A stretch of 16,129 nucleotides of DNA from an uncultured Synergistales bacterium (GTDB lineage Bacteria; Synergistota; Synergistia; Synergistales; Aminobacteriaceae): NCBI GenBank assembly GCA_905233295.1, contig CAJODX010000035.1, positions 1,194-17,322 on the forward strand, given 5' to 3'. Position 1 is the stretch's first letter, and each line of letters starts with the position of its first letter. Below, one piece after another: positions 1 to 7,754 of this stretch. Made by a program: the position numbers and the translations under genes. Below the pieces are notes generated by a model. That model was not told the DNA's origin. It saw nothing but the letters and a program-made list of their open reading frames with translations, and did no database searches.

Positions 1-152
1 CATTTGAAATTCCATGCATTTTCAGCTTTGCATGGTTTGTCGTGGTCAGGTTTATCGACAGCGTCAATATCTTTCGGGCGTTTGTGGATTAAAAATTCTT
101 TGCCGTCAAACGAAACCGACGAGCCGTCATCGAAAGGAATATAAACTCTCAT
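1..152 (-). CDS. Unrecognised protein, N-terminal part only (runs off the window)
   Basis: This reading frame starts at ATG 150-152 and stays open for 50 codons to the window edge. The ATG overlaps the stop codon of the upstream acetyltransferase gene as ATGA, so translational coupling is likely. No clear ribosome site of its own is visible. The residues begin MRVYIPFDDGSS and continue hydrophilic and charged, with several Asp/Lys pairs and a single Cys. There is no signal peptide or membrane segment in the visible part. I do not recognise a family. The open frame, the coupling overlap and the shared strand support a real gene. Its function cannot be inferred from this fragment. Confidence 0.6.
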   Translation of the reverse strand, partial: MRVYIPFDDGSSVSFDGKEFLIHKRPKDIDAVDKPDHDKPCKAENAWNFK

Positions 153-622
153 TTTTTTATTTTCAGCGGAAGACCTGAACTCATCACGATAGCGTCTTCA
201 CCGTTTGAATAATATCCGCGCCGGACATTTTCGCCGACAAAAGAAAATTTTGAATACATCGCGATTGCCGCGGCGTTGGATTTTCTTACTCTCAGCCTTA
301 ATCTCCGCATGTTGAGGTATGTTGCGCAGTCTCCGACAGCCATGAGTAACTGCGTTCCGACTCCTCTGCGTCTGTAAATTCTGTCAACGATGACCGCCAT
401 TAAAATTCCCGTGCGTTTTTCACGCCCAAGAACGGCATAACCCAAAAGAGGAGCTTCCGGCACTGTTGCGAAAGCCCCAAGATAGGTTACTTCATTCTGT
501 GAATTTTCCTGCAAATCTTTTCTGATCACATCTTCCGACCACGAACATTCTGAAGATGCGTTAAGTCTTAAAATTTCAGGAAGGTTATTTACTGTCAAAA
601 AATTTATTTCGGGCAAATACAA
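149..622 (-). CDS. rimI: RimI-like GNAT-family N-acetyltransferase
   Basis: The product is about 157 residues, the usual RimI length. It transfers an acetyl group from acetyl-CoA to an amine; RimI proper acetylates the N-terminus of ribosomal protein S18. The acetyl-CoA-binding signature RRRGVGTQLL lies at about residues 84-93, and the C-terminal GNAT signature (VRKSNAAAIAMYSKFSF) at about 112-128. I chose TTG at 620-622 because AAAGGA (633-638 on the opposite strand) sits 10 bases upstream and the purA stop lies just before it. A GTG start at 668-670 would extend the protein by 16 residues into purA and has no ribosome site. It overlaps the next gene by ATGA. The family is clear, but the S18 substrate is inferred only from similarity, so a different GNAT substrate is possible. 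Confidence 0.8.
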   Translation of the reverse strand: MYLPEINFLTVNNLPEILRLNASSECSWSEDVIRKDLQENSQNEVTYLGAFATVPEAPLLGYAVLGREKRTGILMAVIVDRIYRRRGVGTQLLMAVGDCATYLNMRRLRLRVRKSNAAAIAMYSKFSFVGENVRRGYYSNGEDAIVMSSGLPLKIKK

Positions 623-626
623 AAAT

Positions 627-1911
627 TTACATTCCTTTGTTAATGGTCTGATTTCTGTCCGCACCGACACCGATCAAGCCCACAGGAGTTTTCAAAGTTT
701 CTTCGATGTATTTCACATATGCCTGAGCGTTTGCCGGAAGTTCTTCAAACGTTTTGCAGTTTGTTATGTCTTCGTTCCAGCCGGGCAGAATTTCATATAC
801 AGGCTTTAACTCGCTCAAAGTTCTTGTGTCGTTCGGCCATGTTGAAATTTTTTCGCCGTCAAGCTCGTATGACGTGCAGACTTTGATTCCGCCCATGCCG
901 GTGAGAACATCGAGTTTTGTTAGAGCAATAACGTTTGCGCCGTTGAGTTCCATTGAATATTTCAGAGCAGGAATGTCGAGCCAGCCGCAGCGCCTTGGTC
1001 TTCCTGTCGTTGCTCCGGCCGTTTTTGCGCAAAGTTTCTCCGGCTTCCTCAAAATCTTCCGTCGGGAAAGGACCTTCGCCTACTCTTGTCGTGTATGCCT
1101 TTACGACAGCGATGACTCTCGTCAGATCGTTCGGTGCAAGCCCTGTGCCGGTGAATGCGCCCGCCGCTGAAGTTGAAGAACTCGTAACGTAAGGATATGT
1201 TCCGTGGTCAATGTCGAGCAAAGCCGCCTGTGCGCCTTCGAGCAGAATATGCTGACCTTCATCAACAGCTTTTCTTAATAAAGCTCTCGTGTCATCAACG
1301 TAAGGAGCAAGAGCCTCTCCCCATTTTTTTGCAGGTTCGTAAATTTCGTCGAAAGGCAACGGCTTCTGACTGTAAAGTTTTGTGAAAATCTGATTTTTCT
1401 CTTCAAGAATGTAAGTCAGTCTGTCGCGAAGAACATCAGGATTTAACAAATCCTCAACTCTCAAGCCTGAACGCGAATATTTGTCAACATAGCAGGGACC
1501 TATGCCGCGTCCTGTTGTGCCTATCTTGCGTCCTTTTCCGCGTGCTTCTTCCTGAAGCTTGTCGAGCATTTTGTGATAAGGCATTACAACATGAGCGTGA
1601 GGGCTTACGGCAAGACGCGCCCTATCCTGACCTTTGCTGAAAAGTTCTGAAGTCTCGGTTAAAAACTGTTCCGGGTCGATTACAAGCCCGTTGCCGAGAA
1701 CGCATAATTTTCCGGGATAGAGCATTCCTGACGGCAACAAATGAAAAACGACTTTCTGTCCGTCCGAGATTACAGTATGTCCTGCGTTTGCACCGCCCTG
1801 AAAACGTACGAAAACGTCAACTTCAGAGCCTAACATGTCAACGACTTTGCCTTTCCCTTCATCGCCCCACTGCGCACCGACGAGAAGGTCAACCTTTTTT
1901 TTGAAATCCAA
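627..1911 (-). pseudogene. purA: Adenylosuccinate synthase, interrupted by a frameshift
   Basis: PurA joins IMP and aspartate using GTP, the first committed step to AMP. The gene starts at TTG 1909-1911, with AAGGAG (1921-1926) 9 bases upstream. The N-terminal part has the P-loop WGDEGKGK (residues 15-22) with its catalytic Asp, the GGANAGHT motif with the catalytic His (39-46), GTTGRGIGP, and TTRVGEGPFPTE near residue 280. After about residue 298 the frame is wrong. The rest of the enzyme (GATTGRPRRCGW, ALTKLDVLTG, KPVYEILPGW) continues in another frame from about 1016 to a TAA at 627-629. Read across the break, every expected region is present except two or three residues at the junction. 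Family members have KxGxEFGATTGR here, so about 8 bases (Arg/Glu/Phe codons) seem to be missing near 1016-1018. Because purA matters for purine synthesis and both halves look well conserved, a sequencing or assembly fault is as likely as true decay. Confidence 0.9.
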
Positions 1912-1944
1912 AATAATAATCTCCTTACTTTGATAATTTTTAAT

Positions 1945-3153
1945 TTATTTTTTACGCGCCACAGGACGAATTTCTTTTTTGACTTCGAGAATGGCACGCT
2001 GTAGCTGTACATCTTCGCTAAGATTCCTGCTGAACTCACCTTTGACTTCAATGTCAGGCGACAGTCCAACATGGTCAATGACTTTTCCTGAAGGTGTGTA
2101 ATATCTCGCTATCGTTACGTAAATTCCAGAGCCGTCTGTCAGCGGAAATAAAGTCTGCACACTGCCTTTGCCGAAACTTTTTTCGCCGATTAATTTTGCC
2201 CGTCCTCTGTCGTTCAATGCACCCGCGACAATTTCAGAAGCTGACGCACTGCCGCCGTTGATTAACACGACCATAGGCGCACTCGTGAGATAATCGGATT
2301 TGTTTACAAAATATTGTTCATTGGCACGTTCGGAACGTCCTTTCGTTTCGACTACAAGACCATCACGGACGAACATGCTCACAATTTTAACGCTTGCGTC
2401 GCCGTTGTTGCGAAGGTCAAGGATTAAAGCCTTCATACCTTTTTTAATCATGTCGCGCACTCCGTTGCGAGCATCTTCGCCTGTGTTGTGTTTGAACTGT
2501 GTCAGGCGCAAATATCCTATATCATCTGAAAGCATTTCGTAACGAACGCTCTTGAGATTTATAATTTCACGGGTTATTTCAAAACTCAGAAGTTCTTCCT
2601 CGCCTTCACGCCGCACCCATACAGTAACTTTCGTGTCAGGTTCGCCGCGGAGTTTCTGAACGACTTTATCTGAAGTCCAGCCTATGACAACTTCATTATC
2701 GACTTTTACGATTTGATCTTTGGGTTTTAATCCGGCTTTTTCAGCGGGCGAGTCTTCCATCGGACTTATGACTAAAATCTGTCCGTCTCTGTCGCCGACA
2801 TACATTCCCAAACCTCCGTAACGTCCTTCGAGTTCAATTTCTTCATCTTTTAACTGCGAAGGCGAAACGAAACGTGTGTAGGGATCTTTCCATGCCTCAA
2901 CCATTCCGCGTGCTGCACCGTGAAGCAACTCGTCTTCTGTCGCTGTCTTTGTGTCTGCATCCACCTGATAGCTTTCAATAATGTAACGGATTTGACGCAA
3001 GAGCCATAAAGACCTTACATTAAACGGTGAAATTCTGTTGAAGTCTGCTTCTGAAAAGTCCGCCGACTGCGCTTTGAATCCGTAAAGACCGCCCAAAAAC
3101 ACGAGTACGGCAACGAAGATTAAAAATTTTTTAGTGTGAAAACTTTTTTTCAA
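1945..3153 (-). CDS. ctpA: CtpA/Prc-type S41 carboxyl-terminal processing protease, with a damaged oxyanion-hole motif
   Basis: This is a 402-residue exported serine protease of family S41A. It has an N-terminal membrane anchor or signal (residues 9-29), a helical region, a PDZ domain (about 105-190) and the C-terminal protease domain. The catalytic Ser is in GSASASEI (Ser304 by alignment to the family) and the catalytic Lys in SFGKG (Lys329), at the normal 25-residue distance. The start is TTG 3151-3153 with AGGAG 10 bases upstream. The odd part is at residues 247-254, where the family has LRNNPGGLLxxA or similar. Here it reads LRNNGDAS, about four residues short, so the Gly-Gly that helps form the oxyanion hole is gone. 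Related proteases degrade or trim wall hydrolases, and this one sits directly after two LytM genes. The fold assignment is firm; activity is doubtful as written. Confidence 0.93.
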   Translation of the reverse strand: MKKSFHTKKFLIFVAVLVFLGGLYGFKAQSADFSEADFNRISPFNVRSLWLLRQIRYIIESYQVDADTKTATEDELLHGAARGMVEAWKDPYTRFVSPSQLKDEEIELEGRYGGLGMYVGDRDGQILVISPMEDSPAEKAGLKPKDQIVKVDNEVVIGWTSDKVVQKLRGEPDTKVTVWVRREGEEELLSFEITREIINLKSVRYEMLSDDIGYLRLTQFKHNTGEDARNGVRDMIKKGMKALILDLRNNGDASVKIVSMFVRDGLVVETKGRSERANEQYFVNKSDYLTSAPMVVLINGGSASASEIVAGALNDRGRAKLIGEKSFGKGSVQTLFPLTDGSGIYVTIARYYTPSGKVIDHVGLSPDIEVKGEFSRNLSEDVQLQRAILEVKKEIRPVARKK

Positions 3154-3191
3154 TGTTGAAACGCTCCTGCCTTAAATAATAAATCGCGAAG

Positions 3192-3197
3192 ATTATA
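3192..3197 (-). promoter_or_regulatory. Possible internal promoter (-10) for ctpA-purA-rimI
   Basis: In the 53-base gap between the second LytM gene and ctpA, the minus strand reads TTGTTATATAATC, with a perfect TATAAT at 3192-3197. No good -35 is visible at 16-18 bases. Transcription would start near 3185 and give a leader of about 30 bases containing the ctpA ribosome site. This would allow expression apart from the upstream division genes. Confidence 0.35.
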
Positions 3198-3206
3198 TAA
3201 CAAAAT

Positions 3207-4448
3207 TCACTTTTTAAGATAGTTCATAGGGTTTTGAGCCGCGCCGCCCTTACGGACTTCAAAATGCAGTCCGTATTCCGAATCCGCGCCTGTGTTGCCG
3301 ACTTTCCCGATTACAGTTCCCGTTTTTACGCTACTGCCTTCACGGACTGACGCACCGCCGAGATGAGCGTAAACTGTCGATAAGTCTCCTCCATGGTCTA
3401 TGATGACAACCTGACCGAAACCGCGCAGCCAGCCCTGATATAAAACTTCACCCGGAGCAGCTGCTTTTACGGGAGTTCCTGACGCTGCCTTGATGTCAAT
3501 GCCTGAATTAAAAACTTTCGTCTTGAAAACAGGGTGGACACGAGAGCCATACTGTACAGTAACAGTGCCGTTGAGAGGCCACGCAAGAGTCTTTACAGGA
3601 CTTGACGAAGCCGGAGCGGATTCTCTTTGAATTTTTGACTTTGAAGCTGTTTTTGAGTCAGAGTTGGATTTTGAATTTGTTTTTGCCACAGTCTGATTTT
3701 TTTTCGTTGAGGCGGTTTTCTTCTGTTTCATCAGAGAATTAATTTTGTTTCCGACTGCACGCTGGGCAGCTTCGAGTTCTTTTGCGGCAGCTTCAGCTTT
3801 TTTCTGTTCGCTCTGAGCATTTTTTAACAGTAAGTCTGTTTTTTTAATAGTGCTGTCGTATTCCGCACGTTTCTTTTTTAATTCTTCAGTTTGTTTTTGA
3901 ATCTGGCTCTTATTATTTTCGAGTTTTATTCTTGCATCATTGAGTTCAGCTTCGCGTCTGACAAGCTCTTCAATCATTTCCTGATCCTGACGAGCAAAAC
4001 ATCTGAGCATATATGCCGTGTTCACAGCGTCGTGAGGGTCGGTTGATGTCATCATTAAACTCAAAGAATCCTCCTCGGGCGTGTATTTATAAATATCTAA
4101 AATTCTTGCCCTTAAAGTGCTGATGATAATAGCCATAGACTCACGGACTGCCGTGATTTTTTTATTGAGTGCGCCAACGGAATTTTGAAGCTTAAGATTT
4201 TCTTTTTCAAGAGTGTCCATTTTTGCCTGAGATGCGCTTGCGTCCTGTTTAAGTCTTGAGAGCTGTCCAAGCAAAGTTTTAGACTGCTTTGATTTTTCAC
4301 GCGCTATGGTGTTGTACTGCTGAATTTTCTTTTTCATATCGTTTTGGCTGCGCTGCTGTGATTTTATCTGACTGTCGATACTCGCAGCATTTGCAGAGAA
4401 ATTCAGCGATGTAATGAAAATTAAAAGAACCGCAAAAAATTTTTTCAT
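3207..4448 (-). CDS. Coiled-coil LytM (M23-like) protein with lost zinc ligands, EnvC-like
   Basis: The 413-residue product has a signal peptide (residues 1-21), a long heptad-rich coiled coil (about 23-245), a Ser/Lys/Thr-rich low-complexity linker (about 240-285) and a C-terminal LytM domain (314-413). Active M23 enzymes bind zinc through HxxxD and HxH. Here the first His is Asn (NSGID, Asn314) and the HLH is GLH (Gly393), while Asp318, His362 and His395 remain. Two of the key His residues are gone, so it is probably not an active peptidase. Such degenerate LytM proteins (EnvC, NlpD) activate cell-wall amidases in other bacteria. A regulatory or scaffold role is therefore the likeliest reading. 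Its LytM domain matches the upstream paralogue without gaps over 100 residues (57 identical by hand count). Its ATG lies 6 bases after the STAS gene stop, behind AGAGAGGTAA. Confidence 0.92.
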   Translation of the reverse strand: MKKFFAVLLIFITSLNFSANAASIDSQIKSQQRSQNDMKKKIQQYNTIAREKSKQSKTLLGQLSRLKQDASASQAKMDTLEKENLKLQNSVGALNKKITAVRESMAIIISTLRARILDIYKYTPEEDSLSLMMTSTDPHDAVNTAYMLRCFARQDQEMIEELVRREAELNDARIKLENNKSQIQKQTEELKKKRAEYDSTIKKTDLLLKNAQSEQKKAEAAAKELEAAQRAVGNKINSLMKQKKTASTKKNQTVAKTNSKSNSDSKTASKSKIQRESAPASSSPVKTLAWPLNGTVTVQYGSRVHPVFKTKVFNSGIDIKAASGTPVKAAAPGEVLYQGWLRGFGQVVIIDHGGDLSTVYAHLGGASVREGSSVKTGTVIGKVGNTGADSEYGLHFEVRKGGAAQNPMNYLKK

Positions 4449-4454
4449 GTAAAT

Positions 4455-5669
4455 TTACCTCTCTGTGATTAAAAAATCAGAGCCGGAAAATAGCTGAACA
4501 GCAACGTCAAAAATTGGGAAAAGGTCGCGTTTTGCATTTGCAATCAAACGTTCGGTGTTTTCCTGCGAAACATCTCCCATAACAGGCATCAGTGCCGAAT
4601 GCAGAAGTGCCGCAACGTGTATAATCCCTTCAGCGCGTTTTACGGCTTTTTCGTCATCGGTTTCAAGATAGGAACGAATCATTACGTTCCAGAACATTCG
4701 GGACTGAATTTTGTCGAGCCCCGTTAAACGTTGTGAGAGCCATTCAGCTTCAAGAACATAAATTAAATATGTACGTGCAAGATCGTAAAGAGGATTCCCC
4801 GTGCCTGCGCCTGACATATTTATTAAAATCAGTTCATCGTTCTGAACGAAAACATTTCCGGAATGATAATTGCCGTATACGATTGTAGGAGCTTCCGGGA
4901 TTGATTTAACGATGGCTTTGAGTTTTTCAACCTCGTAATCATGGAGATAATCTTTCATTTTCGAGACATAATTTTCGTACAATCCCGAAATTTTCGGCAA
5001 AATTCCCTCTTGGGGTTTGCATGAATGAATCAGTTTCAAAGTTTTTCCCATCTCTGATGCATAATAATTGAATTTTTCCCTATGAAAGCCAATCATTGCC
5101 GAGACGGTTTTTGCCAGCGGCATTTCATAAATGATTCCGTATCTGTTTCTGCACATCACCGTTTCATAGGAAATTAAAACAGGAACTCCGCTCATAAAAG
5201 CTGTTCTAGTATATTGGAGTTCTTTTTCAACAGTTTCATATTCTGTTCCGGCAGGATAAAGTTTCAAGAGATTCCCGTCAGGCATGCGGTATAAAGTCAT
5301 TCCGCCGATTTTGCCCATCATCTGAAGTTCAATGTTTGATATATCCCGTATCCCCTTTGAAACTTCAAAAAGCTGCGAAAATCCGGTAACTTCAAAAATA
5401 TCATCGACTTCTGCGGAAACGTTGATTAATTTAATGCTGACGTTTTCTTTTTTCTTGATACTCAGGAGAACACGAAGCCCCGCACTTGAAATATATTGAA
5501 GCCCTCGGCAGTCAAATATAATTTCTTTCATCAAGTGATGTTCTTTGCAGAAAGCTATAACTGCATTGCTGAATATCGTTACAGTTGAGGAATCAATTCT
5601 GCCTTCAGGCACAAGGTGGACTTTGCCCGAAGATTTTTCAGTTTCAACATTAAGCGTAAAATTGCTCAT
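4455..5669 (-). CDS. STAS domain fused to a degenerate APH-like kinase domain (probable pseudokinase)
   Basis: The 404-residue cytoplasmic product (no signal or membrane segment) starts with a STAS / anti-sigma-factor-antagonist domain (about 1-107). This holds the usual phospho-acceptor region YISSAGLR, with Ser61 or Ser62 as the candidate site. Residues 115-400 resemble the aminoglycoside phosphotransferase / choline kinase fold: a possible ATP-binding Lys in NLLKLYP (Lys136), LKLIHSC, a catalytic loop and a metal-binding loop followed by GNPLYDLA. The key residues are changed. The loop that normally reads HGDxHxxN is YGNYHSGN (265-272), and the IDMD/IDFG-type loop is INMS (Asn284). Both catalytic Asp residues are Asn, though Asn272 is kept. 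It is therefore probably a pseudokinase that binds a ligand or partner. STAS domains act in partner-switch signalling. The gene sits between two LytM genes downstream of ftsEX, pointing to envelope or division control. Confidence 0.85.
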   Translation of the reverse strand: MSNFTLNVETEKSSGKVHLVPEGRIDSSTVTIFSNAVIAFCKEHHLMKEIIFDCRGLQYISSAGLRVLLSIKKKENVSIKLINVSAEVDDIFEVTGFSQLFEVSKGIRDISNIELQMMGKIGGMTLYRMPDGNLLKLYPAGTEYETVEKELQYTRTAFMSGVPVLISYETVMCRNRYGIIYEMPLAKTVSAMIGFHREKFNYYASEMGKTLKLIHSCKPQEGILPKISGLYENYVSKMKDYLHDYEVEKLKAIVKSIPEAPTIVYGNYHSGNVFVQNDELILINMSGAGTGNPLYDLARTYLIYVLEAEWLSQRLTGLDKIQSRMFWNVMIRSYLETDDEKAVKRAEGIIHVAALLHSALMPVMGDVSQENTERLIANAKRDLFPIFDVAVQLFSGSDFLITER

Positions 5670-5690
5670 CTTATTTGTTTTTTACCATCC

Positions 5691-6851
5691 TTAACGCTTC
5701 AGAAATTTTATTGGATTTTCGGGAGTTCCGAAGACCCTGACTTCAAAATGAAGATGATAGCCCGTAGTGTTGCCGGTCTTGCCGACTTTCGCAATCGTTG
5801 CGCCAGATTTCACAACCTGTCCTTCTTTAACAAGACTTGCCGACAAATGCGCGTATAACGTTGAATATCCGCGTCCGTGATCAAGCACGACGACACGCCC
5901 GTAACCTCTGAGCCAGCCGTCGTAAATGACTTCGCCTGCGGCAGGAGCTTTAACAGCCGTTCCGTTTGGCGCGGCAATATCTATTCCGGAATGAAGAATC
6001 TGGCGTTTCAGTATCGGGTGATTTCGATAGCCGTAACCGCTTGATACTGTTCCGCGTACAGGCCAGTTGAACATCGAGCCTTTGCCGGTTACGTAACTTC
6101 GCTGCGTTCGTTTTTTTTGAAGAGCCGCTATCATCTGTCCAGCCTGCTTTTGAGCCTGTTCAGCTTCGACTGCGGCTTTTTCGGCTAAAGCTTTCTTACG
6201 CTGGATAGATTTTATAAAATCGTTTGTGTCTTTGATACTCTGTTTGTATTTATCGCGCTGTAACTGAACAGCCTCGGTTTTTTCCTTTAATCTCGTCTGC
6301 TGTTCGTCCATCGTCCGGCGCGAAAGATCGAGATTCTGAACTCGAAGCTGAAGCTGGGACAAAATAGCTTCGTCCCTCTGAGTAACAAGTTTCAATAAAT
6401 GAGCGGTTTCGACAGCTTCAAATACGCTGCGTGATGCGAACATCATACGCATTGTTTCAGCTTCGCCGTATTTGTACATATCGAGAAGCCTGCCTTTCAT
6501 CTGTCCTGAAAGCTCGTTGATTTTCATCTGCTCGTCTTTGATGTTCAAGTCTAAAACTTCAATGTTTTCCTGAATTTTTTGATTTTGAAGTTCGAGTACC
6601 GTAAGTTCCTGTTTCGCAACGCTCTCGTCTTGCTGAAGGGTGTTGACTTGAGTCAGCAGCCCCTCAACTTTCGCGCCCATCTCTTTAATTTGCCTGCGGT
6701 AGTTTTGAATCTGTTTCGAGAGTTCTGAACGTTTTTTTTCCTCGGCTTCAATTTGCGAATCAATGCTGCCTTTTTTAGCAGCTGAATAAACTTTCACAGG
6801 CACAAAAAATATTACAAACAGAACAAAAAACAAAAAAATTTTCTTTTTCAT
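5691..6851 (-). CDS. Exported coiled-coil LytM/M23 metallopeptidase, likely FtsEX partner
   Basis: The product (386 residues) has a signal peptide (1-23), a long coiled coil (about 30-235, rich in Glu/Lys/Gln) and a C-terminal M23 domain (287-386). The zinc and catalytic residues are intact: HSGID (His287, Asp291), YAHL (His335) and HLHFEV (His366, His368). It should therefore cut peptide bridges in peptidoglycan, unlike its paralogue downstream. The layout matches hydrolases and activators gated by FtsEX (EnvC, PcsB, RipC), whose coiled coil touches the outer loop of FtsX. The gene begins only 6 bases after the ftsX stop, which supports that partnership. Its ATG is at 6849-6851, with a weak GGAA upstream inside the end of ftsX, so coupled translation is likely. 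Confidence 0.93.
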   Translation of the reverse strand: MKKKIFLFFVLFVIFFVPVKVYSAAKKGSIDSQIEAEEKKRSELSKQIQNYRRQIKEMGAKVEGLLTQVNTLQQDESVAKQELTVLELQNQKIQENIEVLDLNIKDEQMKINELSGQMKGRLLDMYKYGEAETMRMMFASRSVFEAVETAHLLKLVTQRDEAILSQLQLRVQNLDLSRRTMDEQQTRLKEKTEAVQLQRDKYKQSIKDTNDFIKSIQRKKALAEKAAVEAEQAQKQAGQMIAALQKKRTQRSYVTGKGSMFNWPVRGTVSSGYGYRNHPILKRQILHSGIDIAAPNGTAVKAPAAGEVIYDGWLRGYGRVVVLDHGRGYSTLYAHLSASLVKEGQVVKSGATIAKVGKTGNTTGYHLHFEVRVFGTPENPIKFLKR

Positions 6852-6857
6852 TGTTAA

Positions 6858-7754
6858 TCATTCCGGCTTTGTTATCGAGTTTATGAAACGCGCCACGATG
6901 ATATAACTGCAAACCCAGCCGAGTGTCGCTCCGAAACCTGCGAGCAGTGCGCAAAATCTGAATATAACGGCTCTGTCCGTAATAATGCTGTTGCGGAGAA
7001 AAGGCAAATTGCTTTGAATCAGAGTTACTCCAGGAAAATATGCTCCCATTATACCCGCGGCGGCTATGACAGCTCCTAGCAGCGACAGCAGAGTACCCTC
7101 AAGGACAAACGGTGTTGCTATATATGCGCGTGTTGCGCCGACAAGATACATTATGCCTATCTCTTCACGGCGTGAATATAAAGATATATGAATCGTGTTG
7201 TAAACAACAAGTGCCGTAATGATAACAGACAGAATGAACATCACCAGAGCTATTCTCGATGAAATTCTTGAAAGAGCCGAAATCCGTTTTACAACAAGTC
7301 CAGCATATACAACATCATCGACTTCGGGCATTGCGTTCAGTTCATCAACAAGATGTTCAACGTCTTCAGCTCTGTGAACATGAATTTCAAAATTATACGG
7401 GATAGGATTTTCACCGAGCATATCCAAGGCGCGGGACTGCGAACCCATTTTTTCCTGAAGTTTTGCAAGCGAATCCGCAGGCGAATAAATTTTCATCGCA
7501 TAGACGTATTCAAGTGCCTGAATTTTCGCCGCAGTTTTTTCAATATCAAGAGTGTTGTCCTTGACAAGATATGCCTGCACAACAAGTTCACTTTCAAGGC
7601 GCGACAGCAAATTTTCAAGATTTAACGAAAATAACGTTGTAACGCCCAATATCCACATCATAACGCCAGCCGTTATTAAAGTTAAAAGTCCCAGCACCCA
7701 ATGATGAACGACAAGCCGCCACATATCGCGGAGAATATATCTTAAAGTTGTCAT
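6858..7754 (-). CDS. ftsX: Cell division protein FtsX, membrane subunit of FtsEX
   Basis: FtsX is the permease-like part of the ABC-type FtsEX complex, which passes ATP-driven shape changes in FtsE to wall hydrolases outside the membrane. The 298-residue protein has the family topology. A cytoplasmic N-terminus is followed by membrane segments at about 18-43, 168-190, 212-240 and 261-290, with a large extracytoplasmic loop (about 45-160) between the first two. The signature REEIGIMYLVGAT (196-208) lies in the loop after the second segment. Its ATG overlaps the ftsE stop by four bases (ATGA), as is common for this pair. A coiled-coil M23 gene follows directly and is the natural partner for the large loop. 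Confidence 0.96.
   Translation of the reverse strand: MTTLRYILRDMWRLVVHHWVLGLLTLITAGVMMWILGVTTLFSLNLENLLSRLESELVVQAYLVKDNTLDIEKTAAKIQALEYVYAMKIYSPADSLAKLQEKMGSQSRALDMLGENPIPYNFEIHVHRAEDVEHLVDELNAMPEVDDVVYAGLVVKRISALSRISSRIALVMFILSVIITALVVYNTIHISLYSRREEIGIMYLVGATRAYIATPFVLEGTLLSLLGAVIAAAGIMGAYFPGVTLIQSNLPFLRNSIITDRAVIFRFCALLAGFGATLGWVCSYIIVARFINSITKPE

Noticed and set aside
754..1385. Plus-strand open frames opposite purA
   Set aside because: They are antisense shadows of the conserved purA coding sequence, with no ribosome sites and no recognisable protein features.
2300..2542. Plus-strand open frame opposite ctpA
   Set aside because: It mirrors the protease gene. The protein is of unnatural composition and lacks a start context.
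3600..3750. Ser/Lys/Thr-rich tract in the second LytM gene as a nucleotide repeat
   Set aside because: The codons vary and no repeated unit is kept. It is a normal low-complexity linker between the coiled coil and the LytM domain.
4455..5669. Aminoglycoside resistance kinase
   Set aside because: The fold resembles the phosphotransferase group, but both catalytic Asp residues are replaced and it is fused to a STAS domain, so a resistance role is not supported.
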